Shown in pieces: positions 22,630-34,929 of a DNA stretch of 64,000 nt; within the stretch, counting starts at the first letter, position 1, and every line of letters starts with the position of its first letter. The stretch lies in assembly GCA_006937955.1 (NCBI GenBank), contig SSNP01000065.1, positions 2,459,615 to 2,523,614 on the forward strand. The letters are read 5' to 3'. The notes under the pieces were generated by a model. That model was not told where the DNA came from, did no database searches, and saw only the letters and a list, made by a program, of their open reading frames with translations. The translations under genes were made by a program, and so were the position numbers. Source of the DNA: Pachypanchax playfairii. Its lineage: Eukaryota > Chordata > Actinopteri > Cyprinodontiformes > Aplocheilidae.

Positions 22630-25600
22630 GTAAGCAGGGCAGGTGCCACAACACTCCCACATAACTGAAACGACTTCAATATTTCTACAGAATAGCTTCT
22701 GGATTAGCCCGGTCTGAAAGAGAAAGGGTTTTGTTGATCACATGTCCAGTCAACCTGTTCCAGTAAGTCCGGTTTGATTTCTCAGCTCTGAAGCAAAGTG
22801 TGCGCAAACTGCTGAATAAAGTAATTGTTTCTCTGGTGATCACATGTTACTTCATCAGTTTATGAGTGTTTTATTTACAGTAGAGAGATTTTATTTTTGG
22901 CTTTGTACTCCTGAAGCATGTGATTGTGAGAGAATTTGATTTGTTACTGATAAGTACCACCATAACACTTACAGTAGGATTTTTTTGTATTCTTATGTGT
23001 TGAACTGTTCATGGTGGTTATCATTTTCAGAAAATGTAAAAAATGAGATGATAGCGTGTTTAGTGTTTCCTGATGTTTCTGCTGAAATGGTCTGTTGTCA
23101 TGTAATAATGATATTTTCAGTTTTCCTGCCCATGTCTAACAATGCTTTTATTAATCACTTTGGATTCCTGTTCCATGTGTCATATGATGCTGCAGTGTGT
23201 GGAACCTGGAAATATCCCTCTATTAGGTCTTATCAGTGGAAACACTTAAAGGTACAATCCTTACATTTTTTGTTTGCAACTTATGTTAAATTTAGGCAGA
23301 ATAACAAAAATTACAAGAAAATGCTGAGCACATGAGCGCTGCTCGGTCCACCATTATTAGGAGTGTTATTGTATGAAGTTGAGGATTTTTTTTGGATCAT
23401 TTGGCACAAAACTAGAATATTTTTTAAGAATCATGTTTAGTTAATTAATCTTTTTAATGAGAAAACCAAAAGGATTCCAACTCCAGCATGGAGAGAGCAC
23501 ATGTATGATAAAGCTGTGTCCTAATACTGCTTTGGTTTTGTAAATAAAAAATGGCTGTCTGTGTTTTTGCAGATTAATATTTTATTATCAACAATGTTCA
23601 TGACAGCCAGATGTCAGTGTTAGATCAATTATAATTCTGTTAAACTGTAATGTAAACTGTAGCAAAGTAATTTTGTTTTTGAAAAAACTTTGATTTTAAT
23701 TATGGAAGCCAAGAAAGGCGAGAGGGAAAAAAATTTAGAGGTGCATTTTCCAAGGGTGTCTTTTTGTAGTACCTATTCTGGCCACGAGGGGCAAATGTAT
23801 CTCTAACTATCGCTGATATCAACAAATTTTGAAAACTTTTTTCTTGCCCTATTTATTTCTTGCAGCCTATATTTTGAGAAACTTGTTAAGATATTCAGTC
23901 CAACAAAATTTAAATTAACAAAAAGATCATGTTAAATGCAATTTTAACAGATAATCTACTCCTTGCATGACAAAGTTGTGTGAAATCAAAAAATTTAGTT
24001 TTTCTCAGACACAAAACCTGCAAAAGTTTTTCTTTTAACACTAAATACCTTGTTGCAGTTTTAGATACACAAGTTTATTATCTCATCTTTTCACCATTTG
24101 CAAGCTTATTGCTGTAAAATATGGATACAGGTCTGACATTAAGAACTAGAATACCTAATTTCATCTTCCTTTCAACTCCAGACACTGGGCCAACAGAGGA
24201 GTCTTTAGAATGGAATTGGACCCTGGTGCTGTGCAGTCTGAATGCTTACTGTGGCTTTGAAGAGAAAAAGAAAAGAATACAGATCAAAGAATATTGTTAT
24301 TGAATAAACGTAACAGATCAGCCAGAAAAATGATTGTTTAAAATGTGGAGGAAAAAAAAGGCTTTTTCTTTTTTCTGTAAAAGCATAAATTGACAAAAAA
24401 TTGTCAAAAGTAGCACAAGTGTGGGACTCTACTCAAAGTGTATTATTATAGATATGCTGAGAAACTGACCTAAAACTGTCTTTTCATAGTTTTACAATTA
24501 TCACTGTGGATTAAAAACACATATTTTTGAGGTAAGATGAACAGTCTTTAGTGATATTTTATGATATCTTACCATGGAACAGATGAACAAGCTGGAATTG
24601 CTCTGTAGGTCTCCTGCTTCCACCTGTGTTACATGACATCATTTCTGGATATCAGAAAGGGTTAGAAGTACATTTGCCTGTTGAGACCGAATTAGGTACT
24701 ACAAAAATATACACTTAAAAACTGCATATTATAACTGCATATATATATATATATATGTACTTTCTTTTTACTGTAAAAAAATATGGAGATGTTTTATTTT
24801 TTTTCTCTTGCCTTTCTGGGCTTCCATAGATATTGAAGTAAAACCTGTTCGAAGTCCAACATACATACAGTTATGTCTAAGTTAAATGAAAGCACCACTT
24901 TTGGTTCAGTTTTGTCGTACTCAGAAGAAACTAAATGATATGTGAGGCTAACAGGCTTTTTCTGTTAGAGAAACTTCTTCTGTAGACAGAGAGAGAGAAC
25001 ATCTTCCCTCCTGGCATGGTGTCATGGCCGAAATTTGGTTATGAACAAATATATTAAATTCATTTTTATCTCATCCATTGTCATACCAGTGTCTACATCA
25101 ATCAAAAGATTGTTTATTTATTTAGAAATCGCATTCTCCATGTGGGTGCTAAATAATAATTGCATGGCAGAATATCAAATGGTTTGTTAGTTAATGCTCT
25201 GTCAGTCCTGAGCCTCACCGTCAGCATGTAAAACAATATGAAACACTGAGTTAAACAGTGATGTTGTGTTAAAGCTGATTTTGTTCATGTCATGGTACTG
25301 AGTGTCAACACTTAACTGAACTCTCAGCTTATACTTAACCATCTTGCTTATCCATCCCACTCCATCACGTCTTGCTCTTCCCAATATTGGACTGATGTGC
25401 TGGTTTAGAGTCCGCTGGCGGCAGCAGCAATAGTAAGTCACTCTGGAGTACAAGGTGATGGTGCCTTCATTTTCTGTTCCATCAGCTTCAAAAGAAAACC
25501 ACCTTACATACATTTCCCTTAACAATTGATATAAAATCTTGACATGGTGTGATTTTTACACTAAAATTTTTGGCTAATCATAAGGTTCTTTCAAATAAAC

Positions 25601-25701
25601 ATCCCTGAGTTTGTATATTTAGTGAAGTGTTCATGTCAAAGTGAAATTTTATTAAATTAGTCATTAATTAAATACTGAAAATTCATTCAAAAGTTTGGTG
25701 A
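22630..25701. other. cnih3 intron, mostly unrecognised
   Basis: About 3 kb of AT-rich sequence with a (TA)n tract near 24739-24757. No conserved coding content. A minus-strand open frame at 25202-25525 is unrecognised and not called. Confidence 0.4.
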
Positions 25702-25709
25702 GTTTATTT

Positions 25710-26769
25710 TAGGGATGCTAGTATCTGGTATCGGGGCCTATACCATTCTAATGTACTCGTATCAGATAGTCAACCGATACTTAAAGGAATTTAAGGCAGC
25801 TTTACAAAATCTGACTCAGTGCTGCTGCGACAGGCGCTGTGGCTAACTGCAGCCACCAGCCAAGCCGGCACGGGAGCGCGTACAGACACTTTACAGACTG
25901 TTCGTCTTCACAGCACTGCACCGGGGAGGCCAACATACTTCACGTCAGGTCTCTCCACTCTGTTATTTGATTTGATCTCATCATTTTCATACTGTATCAG
26001 GCTCTAAACACGACCTATAATGTTTTCTCACCTGGTCACAAGGAAATGAGCCATGTCAGCATCCGTTTTCACTCCCAAATGCAGCTGAAGTTCCCTCCAT
26101 GAACCGAACGCATATCCAATATTTATGCGGGTGCCTGCCCGGCTTCGGTCATATTTTTTTTAGACTCACGAGATGCCGCTGATAAAGTCTTTCTTTTCTT
26201 CGTGGTGCCACTTTTTTGGGGGGTGAGAGTGGATGCAGGTCGTTAGCTGGCTGCAGAAACATCCATAAGTATACCTTCAGTGTTTGAATCCAAGTCCACG
26301 GCGGCCATGTTCTTCCTGTTCAAGAGCTGTTGGCAACGCGCATGCAGCGTCAATTTACGTCACATCCCTACAACTGCGCGGGAAATTCGGACGTCGAACT
26401 GCAGCGCATTATGTAGCACACAGCGTTTCCAAGGCAACAGACATATATGCGGATGGCCTTGTTATTTTGGGTTTTTAATGCTTCATGACCCATTAGCATT
26501 GAATAAACTGGAAATGCATGTGTAGTTTTTCACAAATCTTGCCTTATGTCCCTTTAAAATGTGGAAACTGCAATAATTTCACAGAAAGTTTTTATTTTTA
26601 ACTTGAAATTTTATGTTGTGTGTCATTTTTATTTATATTTTTTTTTTTTCAAACAGAGAAGAAAATAAAACCTGTCTTTGAATCATTGTATTTTTTGGGG
26701 TGGTAGAAGTATCGGCAAGTACTCAGATCCAAGTATCAGTTTGAAAAATGTGGTATCGTTGCATCCCTA
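25710..26769. mobile_element. hAT MITE hosting a TTAA element
   Basis: The ends TAGGGATGCTAGTATC and GGTATCGTTGCATCCCTA are inverted copies of the TAGGGATG type. The 8-bp flanks GTTTATTT (25702-25709) and GTCTATTT (26770-26777) match at 7 of 8 positions. Inside is a TTAA-flanked element (25785-26553); without it and its 4-bp duplication the hAT unit is about 287 bp. Confidence 0.8.
25785..26553 (-). mobile_element. TTAA-target DNA transposon derivative, copy 1
   Basis: The ends AGGAATTTAAGGCAGC and CTTGCCTTATGTCCCT are inverted and flanked by TTAA on both sides (25781-25784 and 26554-26557). Piggybac and Kolobok elements use TTAA targets. It is nearly identical to 42599-43369. On the minus strand it carries a coding-like exon ending in a GTGAGA donor. 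The copy-1 exon is interrupted relative to copy 2. Confidence 0.8.
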
Positions 26770-26777
26770 GTCTATTT

Positions 26778-27339
26778 GTTGTTCCAGGTAGTTGTTTAGC
26801 TCCTGAAACATAAAACTGCCTCATCCTGGTCTGATCAACAAACATCTTCTGCTGATAAACAGCCTCTGCAAATTAACTGAACAAATATTAAGATATATTT
26901 AACAAATCATTTCTGTTCAATACAGGCTTCTGTGTTCTGATGAATCAGACTTTTGGTGACATTGTTAGATACATTTTTAATTACTTGAAAACTCTCCCAC
27001 CCCTAAGTGAGGCTGAAGTGAAGAACGCTAAACAGCTTGCCAAAACTGTCAAAATCACACCAAAGTTTAAAAATCTATTTATACTATATTTTAATATTTA
27101 AAGCAATTTATTCTATTAACAAATTCATTTGCTCGCAGCCCAGAGATTAAAGGCTGAATATAAATTGATGAATGTGATTGAATTAGAAGTGAAGGAGCCT
27201 GAAACCTGCTCGTTAAGGTTTGTGTTTAGTTACTAAACCCGTCGTCATGCACTGCTTCTAAAACCCGATTTGCCTTCTCGCATGACTGCAAGGTCCCTCA
27301 CATTGACACTGGAAACATCAACAAATATTAAATGATTGA
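26778..27339. other. cnih3 intron, no recognised element
   Basis: AT-rich noncoding sequence. Confidence 0.4.
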
Positions 27340-27590
27340 AAACAAACATCAAGTGATGCACACAGCCAGATACAGGCAAACACAACCGCACACAGCTTCA
27401 TACAGCCACGCAAAACCGGACTCTGCTGCATAAAGCCACACATAGCAACAGTCGGACACACCCACACATAGCAGCTCAAAGTCATACACAACCACACATG
27501 GTCACAAATAGCCAAACACAACAACAGACAGTGAGAAACAGCTGAAGACAGACACACACAGCTACACACAGACACACAACACAGAGGAAT
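27340..27590. repeat. Degenerate CACA/ACACAGC-rich tract
   Basis: About 250 bp of loosely repeated words such as CACACA, CAGCCA and AACACAAC with no fixed period. It reads open on the minus strand only because of this composition. Confidence 0.65.
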
Positions 27591-28433
<843 letters not shown>

Positions 28434-28526
28434 TTTAATACGGACTCATAGTCCAGCAGACAACACAGTACACAATTACAATACTACATAAAAATAGACT
28501 AAAACAGAGAATTATATATGTACATA

Positions 28527-28726
28527 CAGTGGGGCAAAAACGTATTTAGTCAGCCACCAATTGTGTAAGTTCTCCCACTTAAAAAGATCAGAGAGGCCTG
28601 TAATTTTCATCATAGGTATACCTCAACTATGAGAGACAAAATGAGGAAAAAAAATCCAGAAAATCACATTGTCTGATTTTTAAAGAATTTATTTGCAAAT
28701 TATGGTGGAAAATAAGTATTTGGTCA
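28527..28726 (+). repeat. Left inverted repeat of Tc1 copy A
   Basis: 200 bp, near-perfect inverse of 29929-30128. The inner end is AAGTATTTGGTCA. Confidence 0.93.
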
Positions 28727-28889
28727 CCTACAAACAAGTAAGATTTCTGGCTTTCACAGACCTGTAACTTCTTTAAGAGGCTCCTCGGGCCTCCACTCGT
28801 TACCTGTATTAATGGCACCTGTGTGAACTCGTTATCAGTATAAAAGACACCTGTCCACAACCTCAAACAGTCACGCTCCAAACTCCACT

Positions 28890-29912
28890 ATGGCCAAGAC
28901 CAAAGAGCTGTCAAAGGACACCAGAAACAAAATTGTAGACCTTCACCAGGCTGGGAAGACTGAATCTGCAATAGGTAAGCAGCTTGGTGTGAAGAAATCA
29001 ACTGTGGGAGCAATTATTAGAAAATGGAAGACATACAAGACCACTGATAATCTCCCTCGATCTGGGGCTCCACGCAAGATCTCACCCCGTGGGGTCAAAA
29101 TGATCACAAGAACGGTGAGCAAAAATCCCAGAACCACACGGAGGGACCTAGTGAATGACCTGCAGAGAGCTGGGACCAAAGTAACAAATGCTACCATCAG
29201 TAACACACTACGCCGCCAGGGACTCAAATCCTGCAGTGCCAGACGTGTCCCCCTGCTGAAGCCAGGACACGTCCAGGCCCGTCTGCGGTTTGCTAGAGAG
29301 CATTTGGATGATCCAGAAGAGGATTGGGAGAACATCATATGGTCAGATGAAACCAAAATAGAACTTTTTGGTAGAAACTCAACTTGTCGTGTTTGGAGGG
29401 GAAAGAATGCTGAGTTTGATCCAAAGAACACCATACCTACTGTAAAGCATGGGGGTGGAAACATCATGCTTTGGGGCTGTTTTTCTGCAAGGGGACCAGG
29501 ACGACTGATCCGTGTAAAGGAAAGAATGAATGGGGCCATGTATCGTAAGATTTTGAGTGAAAACCTCCTTCCATCAGCAAGGGCATTGAAAATGAGACGT
29601 GGCTGGGTCTTTCAGCATGACAATGATCCCAAACACACCGCCCGGGCAACGAAGGAGTGGCTTCGTAAGAAGCATTTCAAGGTCCTGGAGTGGCCTAGCC
29701 AGTCTCCAGATCTCAACCCCAGAGAAAATCTCTGGAGGGAGTTGAAAGTCCGTGTTGCCCAGCGTCAGCCCCAAAACATCACTGCTCTAGAGGAGATCTG
29801 CATGGAGGAATGGGCCAAAATACCATTAACAGTGTGTGAAAACCTTGTGAAGACTTACAGAAAACATTTGACCTCTGTCATTGCCAACAAAGGCTATATA
29901 ACAAAGTATTGA
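28890..29912 (+). CDS. Tc1-like DD34E transposase, copy A
   Basis: A 340-residue intact protein that cuts and pastes its own transposon between TA sites. The N-terminal ~115 residues form the paired-like DNA-binding region (KELSKDTRNKIVDLH, GKQLGVKKSTVGAIIRKWK). The catalytic domain has D153 in WSDETK, D244 in FQHDNDPKHT and E279 in the PDLNP.ENLW motif, i.e. DD34E. The glycine-rich box KHGGGNIMLWGCFSARGPG lies at 187-205. Residue 278, next to the catalytic Glu, is Arg; copy B has Ile as is usual in the family, so copy A may be impaired. Five residues differ from copy B (100, 176, 278, 313, 326). Confidence 0.95.
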   Translation: MAKTKELSKDTRNKIVDLHQAGKTESAIGKQLGVKKSTVGAIIRKWKTYKTTDNLPRSGAPRKISPRGVKMITRTVSKNPRTTRRDLVNDLQRAGTKVTNATISNTLRRQGLKSCSARRVPLLKPGHVQARLRFAREHLDDPEEDWENIIWSDETKIELFGRNSTCRVWRGKNAEFDPKNTIPTVKHGGGNIMLWGCFSARGPGRLIRVKERMNGAMYRKILSENLLPSARALKMRRGWVFQHDNDPKHTARATKEWLRKKHFKVLEWPSQSPDLNPRENLWRELKVRVAQRQPQNITALEEICMEEWAKIPLTVCENLVKTYRKHLTSVIANKGYITKY

Positions 29913-29928
29913 GATTAACTTTTGTTAT

Positions 29929-30128
29929 TGACCAAATACTTATTTTCCACCATAATTTGCAAATAAATTCTTTAAAAATCAGACAATGTGATTTTCTGGA
30001 TTTTTTTTCCTCATTTTGTCTCTCATAGTTGAGGTATACCTATGATGAAAATTACAGGCCTCTCTGATCTTTTTAAGTGGGAGAACTTACACAATTGGTG
30101 GCTGACTAAATACTTTTTTGCCCCACTG
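29929..30128 (-). repeat. Right inverted repeat of Tc1 copy A
   Basis: 200 bp, near-perfect inverse of 28527-28726. The inner end is TGACCAAATACTT. Confidence 0.93.
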
Positions 30129-30177
30129 TATGTACATATGAGGTGTACACTGGAAAATTACATTTTGAACAAATGGT

Positions 30178-30412
30178 AAATGTCCTGTATTTGTATAGCG
30201 CTTTTCTAGTCATTCAGACCACTCAAGGAGCTTTCACACTACAAGGTTTTACATTTACCCATTCACACAACCCGATGCGCAGATCAGGGGGCTACATGGG
30301 GTTCAGTGTATTGCCCAAGGACACTTTGACATGTGGCGGTCGAAGCCGGGATCGATCCAACAACCTTCAAATTGGAGGACGACCGCTCCAACTGCTGAGT
30401 CACAGCCTCCCA
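30178..30412 (-). repeat. tRNA-like SINE or related dispersed repeat
   Basis: The + strand shows TTTGTATAGCGCTTTTCTAG near the left and CCGGGATCGATCCAACAACC further right, the inverse of a pol III B-box-like GGTT.GATCCCGG. I recall this arrangement from common teleost repeats. Orientation is inferred from the B-box-like motif. Confidence 0.6.
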
Positions 30413-30985
30413 AAAAAAGAAAAGTTCTTAATTGCATCTCCTGTGTCTTTTGAAACATTTTTAAAGGCACAAACTTCCTCAACAAAATTATCTTGTTTGC
30501 ATAAAATGAACAAAATTCTTCATTCAGCAGTAACAAGAGGTTTTTACCTGTGCTGTGTGATCCAGTCCAAACATGTGAGAGACCCAGTGTTTGCTCTGAG
30601 TGGCTGCCGGGCTCTTGTGTCCGCTGCCTGAACAGACATGAGCTTTAAGAGAATGTGGTCTGGTCTGATTATGGAGCCACATGTTTGCGTATCAAGCCTA
30701 CTACAGGGTGGGCCATTTATATGGATACACCTTAATAAAATGGGAATGGTTGGTGATATTAACGTCCTGTTTGTGGCACATTAGTATGTGTGAGGGGGCA
30801 AACTTTTCAAGATGGGTGGTGACCATGGTGGCCATTTTGAAGTCGGCCATCCTGGATCCAACTTTTGTTTTTTCAATTGCTGGGTTTCACATGGCGTAGC
30901 GTTGACGTCACCAAATGCAGATGGGGGTCAGGAAGTAACCGCCGCTGCACAGAACCCTGCTGAACTCTGCTGATTCGACTTAAAA

Positions 30986-31196
30986 ATGCCCAAAATCTGT
31001 GCGGTCTACGGTTGTTGCAACCGCTCTAATCGGGAGAAAGACAAACTTTTTTTCGTGTCTCGAAAGTCATGTGCCACAAAGGTCTTAATTTTAAAAAACT
31101 TACCGAAAGAAGACGGCAGAAATGGATCACTTATCTTGAGCTAAAAACAAGACATGCAATGCTAGAGTTTGCAGCGATCACTTTCTAAAATGTTGA
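30986..31196 (+). pseudogene. Frameshifted THAP zinc-finger domain
   Basis: It starts MPKICAVYGCCNRSNREKDK, matching the THAP start with a C-x4-C pair. After a frame change it continues RRRQKWITYLELKT and after another reads ARVCSDHFLK, the typical C-x2-H end of the domain. THAP domains are sequence-specific DNA-binding zinc fingers found in P-type and related transposases. At least two frameshifts in about 210 bp make this copy nonfunctional. Confidence 0.75.
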
Positions 31197-31732
31197 ATAA
31201 AAGGGTTTAATAAATGTTCTAGTGTTTTAGTGAACATTTACTTAGAAACACATCTACAAAAATGGCAGATAAACAAGTTTTTCTCTGGCCACAAACCACG
31301 TTTTTATGGGGGGTTCTGTGGATCTCTGTGAATGATTGAACTACATTATAGAAATATATACAGAGAAATTACTTAAAATCAAACAAATCTAATAGAAATT
31401 TGGATTTAAAAAGGCATAATAAGGTATTACATGTAGATACTAGCACATAAACACACTCGTTATTAGCATTAGCAGTAGTATTATTATCACGAATTAAAAG
31501 TAGCACAACTCATGACTTACCCATGCAAAAACAAGACGACAGCCATTTAAAGCTTCTCTGGATCCTAAATCGTTGACCCAAACTGATACAAAATAGTTGT
31601 AGGCTTCCAGGCTTTTGAAGGCTTTCATTTGATTTGCTGCGTAAAAAGAGGTGTGCAGGACGAGAGTTTGTTATGTCGATAGCTTCAATACAGGGTAAAT
31701 CCTCCAGACTGTATTTAAAGTCCGATTTTTGT

Positions 31733-31966
31733 TCAACTATATGGGTCATAACCTAAATGAAGATATATTTTTTCGCGATATCGCGTCTGTGGTAGTCCAT
31801 TTAAAGCCTTACTATAGTCGCTTTCAGACATCGCGCTGTGTTGTTGTGGCCAAGTGAAACACTTCCTGACCCCCATTTGAGTTTCGCGCAGCTTCCGAGT
31901 CACGTGAGTGAAACCCAGCAATGGGAAGAGGGTCATGTGACACATCAAACTTATTGGTAATTTCAC
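31733..31966 (-). pseudogene. Unidentified open stretch facing inward from the element's right end
   Basis: Within the THAP element, minus-strand frames at 31510-31749 (starting MTHIVEQKSDFKYSLEDLPC) and here are open and face the THAP frame. They could be the remains of a second element-encoded protein. No domain is recognised. Confidence 0.25.
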
Positions 31967-32090
31967 AAGAAAAACAATGGTGTGCTTGGTTTTAACGTAA
32001 CTCTATTCTCACACATACTAATGTGCCGGACGTTAATATCAACCATTCCCATTTTATTAAGGTGTATCCATATAAATGGCCCACCCTGTA

Positions 32091-34556
32091 CATTGACGCC
32101 AGACTGATTCATGAGACAGTCAGCTGGGGAAACCTTGAGTCCTGTTATTCAAGATTACCTTTGACCATCACAGCTAACTAATTTTTGTTGTTGCACAAGA
32201 AACATTGTGTAACCTATTTGATCTAAAAGACTGACAGCTTGCAGCCAGATAGACCACATCAGACCTGCAGAGGACTGACAGAATCAGTGCTTCAACAGGT
32301 CATCAAGGCTACTTTGATTGAATAACTTTTTTGGGGGGGTTCTTTGTTCTCTATGACATTAATGAAGTTCTCTGAGTTTGAATTAAATGGTGAGATGACA
32401 AAGGATCAGTCTGAGTATTTTACATACAGACAGAACATCCATTGACACATTCCCCTGAACAGAAAAACGAGTTATAGATCCATGTAGAAAAATCAGGATG
32501 AGTGGTCACCTGACAGCAAATATAAAGGCATGTTTACTAATCACACATGGATTTTACACTTGGAGAGGTGTGTTGAATCTGTGAAGATAACAAGGCAGAT
32601 TCATAGACACGTGCTAGCCTGTTGGAAGCTAAGAAACTGCAGCCAGTCCACACACACTCACACACAAATACAGGTGCTGTGATGATCAGCTGATCCTATT
32701 TCTTGAGATACTTTCAGAGTTGAAAAACAAATAATCCTACTGAGCTGAATCATGTTGAGTCAAAACGCCTCATGCAAAACGGAAAGAAAAACAGCCATTT
32801 AAACCAGAACTGATCTCATTCCAGGATGTTCAAATCTTATCATGTGAGGCGATGTTCATCATCAGTTTACCTTATTTTGAACTCCTAAACTCAACAGAAA
32901 CAATTTTTGGGTTATGAGATTAAAACATGAAGTGTAGTTTCTCAGCATCCCTCACTGCTGCAGAGCCAGTATGTTCAGCTGATGCTTAATGAGACTGAAA
33001 GTGCAGGAGCTGTCATTTAAAGAGCTTCTCGTCAGTCTAATGATGATGACAGATCTCTGAGTTGTTAATGGGGGGAGGCGGAGACCCTGAGCGGAAACTG
33101 GGTCGTTCACTTTGATCCATCTGTCAATGGATATTCATTAGTCAGCAGGGTGAACTTCTCCCACATGAGAGGAGCTGAGGTGTCAAGCAGAAGCTTTCGG
33201 GACAATGCCAGATAAGTGCTTAGCAATGTGCCGATCTGTTCATGTGGAGTCACAGCTCAACAAGGCTAATGTCAAATCACCGACCTGTGATTGGTGTCGT
33301 TGCTGTTTGATGCAGTCATTCATTGCTCTCTGTTTTCCAGGTTAGCATCACAGACCTTTTGTGTGCTCAGACACCCAGTCGAGCCAAAGCACTGGGTCTG
33401 ACACTCATCATTGTTAGTGGCTGACTCGCTGAAACAAAACCTGGTGAAATCATGGCGCCACTTTGCTGCTTATTGTGCACATGCTCACTGCATAACATGA
33501 TGCTCATCGGCTTGTTGCTTTTTGTTTTGCAAAATTTCCACAGATGCTTCGGAAACAGCTGCAATCATGAAACAAACAAAAACCTGCCAGGAAGGATAGT
33601 TACTACATTTTTAGGCCATGGTAAAAACCTAAAAATGTAAACATTTGTAGAGATTTCATTCCAAAGGTTTTTCAGATTAAATTAATTAATGCTTTTCTTA
33701 CTCTGCTTGAAAATGTTGGTTTCGAATGACATTATTCTCACCATTATTCTAATAATTGTCAGATTTAAAGCACCGTCAAACACTATAAACCTAAATTAGG
33801 GCAGTTATCAGATCTTTATCAGTTTATTAAAATGCATTTCCTGCAACATTTTACAAAAAGTTGGGATAGTCATGTTCCTCCTCTCGACACATGATATTCT
33901 GGCTCTGACTCCAAGTAATATCTCCTCCCATTCTTCCTGTTAAAATGTAAATCATATTCAGAAACACAGTATTATTCTTGTTTCTTTTTTAGTTTAAAAT
34001 TTCTCAACACAGTTTCCACTGGAGTCCACTGACACATCTGAACCCAGAGGGTTCAAACACGTCTCTGGACAAAGTTAACTTGAGGAAACAGTACACAGCA
34101 CAGTAAAGTTTGAGGTGATGGTTGTTAAAGTAATTCCAGACCACAGTTCTGATAAATATGTGCTTGTAAATTATGACTATAGTCCTCTGTTGACTCCTTT
34201 TAAAACGTGTTGCAGGCCTGAAATGAAAAGTCAATTAAAGCAAGATATAGCTTGGGTTCATTTTGTCTGTTATGAGCTATTTTTGAGTAAAATGCTCAAA
34301 TAATTGTTTTGTCTTTTATTTTTTATATATTTAAAAAGGTTTCAATCTTGAAGTTGTATCTCTAAACACAACTTTTCTTTTAAAAAGCCTGAAACCGTCT
34401 AAAAGATTTAGAATGAAAACAAAATTGAGACAGACATTTTTGGGATATGTAGACATAAAGTCAAAATTTAGAAATAAATTAAACTCTGCCTCTGCTGGGC
34501 TGGTTTTTTTGCATTTGAACTTACTACTTCTTTGTTTTCTTCTTGTTGTGTTTCAG
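32091..34556. other. Last cnih3 intron, largely unique-looking
   Basis: No transposon ends or tandem repeats are recognised in most of this 2.4 kb, in contrast to the rest of the window. The block 32990-33370 has mixed composition and could be conserved noncoding DNA, which cannot be tested here. Confidence 0.35.
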
Positions 34557-34584
34557 TATGATCTACTCATTGGTTACCTCATAA
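34557..34584 (+). CDS. cnih3: Cornichon family AMPA receptor auxiliary protein 3, last coding exon
   Basis: Only 28 coding bases follow the acceptor TTGTTGTGTTTCAG. The first base completes the Cys codon started at 22628-22629, then MIYSLVTS and a TAA stop follow. Family members end in a similar C-M/V-I/V-Y-x-L-V-x-S peptide. The three exons total 285 bp (94 residues plus stop); with about 66 missing N-terminal residues this gives the usual length of 160. The preceding intron is 11.9 kb. The exon is easily missed because of its size, but phase and sequence agree. Confidence 0.9.
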
Positions 34585-34680
34585 CAACTGCTCTCTCAGC
34601 AACCAGGGGAAACAGAACTGTAACTGGATATATTTGATATCACAGACCGCTGATGGCATAGAAGAAGAAAAAAACATTAA
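34585..34680 (+). other. cnih3: Probable cnih3 3' UTR start
   Basis: Sequence directly after the stop codon. An ATTAAA hexamer near 34675 could serve as a polyadenylation signal, and an AATAAA lies further on near 35496. The true UTR end cannot be fixed from sequence alone. Confidence 0.45.
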
Positions 34681-34867
34681 AGCCAAAATTAAAGATCCTT
34701 TTTTTTGGACTGAAGCCAAATGATGAAGTCAACTGGGGACAAAGCTTTGATCATGTTTCACATCACAAGGGCAAAGATAATTATTTTATTCTTGACTGTA
34801 TATAAAAGCTGAGAACTAAACTGCCATTTACAGTTTACTCAGAGCAAGACTGAAGTTTATCACTGCC

Positions 34868-34876
34868 TGGTCAATG

Positions 34877-34927
<51 letters not shown>
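34868..34927. repeat. (AC)n microsatellite
   Basis: About 58 bp of nearly perfect CA dinucleotide repeat, some 285 bp downstream of the cnih3 stop codon. Confidence 0.95.

Positions 34928-34929
<2 letters not shown>

Larger units (their letters stand above)
28527..30128 (+). mobile_element. Complete Tc1-like transposon, copy A
   Basis: A 1602-bp element inserted at TA (28525-28526 and 30129-30130). It has two inverted repeats of about 200 bp each (28527-28726 and 29929-30128), beginning CAGTGGGGCAAAAA and ending TTTTTTGCCCCACTG. It holds one intact transposase gene. Long repeats are typical of fish Tc1 elements of the Sleeping Beauty type. It lies in the last cnih3 intron and is almost identical to copy B at 49005. 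Confidence 0.95.
30704..32088 (+). mobile_element. THAP-encoding DNA transposon derivative
   Basis: The ends CAGGGTGGGCCATTTATATG and the exact inverse CATATAAATGGCCCACCCTG are flanked by TA (30702-30703 and 32089-32090). The inverted similarity continues in blocks for about 250 bp, including GCTGGGTTTCAC and ATGGGGGTCAGGAAGT near both inner edges. One THAP-like frame points right from the left end, and an open frame points left from the right end. TA target plus THAP suggests an ISL2EU-like or P-related element; this class call is inference. Confidence 0.75.

Noticed and set aside
25202..25525. 107-codon minus-strand frame
   Set aside because: No recognisable domain or conserved motif; length is within chance expectation for a 64-kb window.
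28627..28881. 84-codon minus-strand frame over the Tc1 left inverted repeat
   Set aside because: It covers inverted repeat and leader sequence, has no domain, and is duplicated only because the element is.
28943..29539. 198-codon antisense frame within the Tc1 transposase gene, repeated at 49421-50017
   Set aside because: It lies on the opposite strand of a clearly conserved transposase gene; identical in both copies because the gene is.
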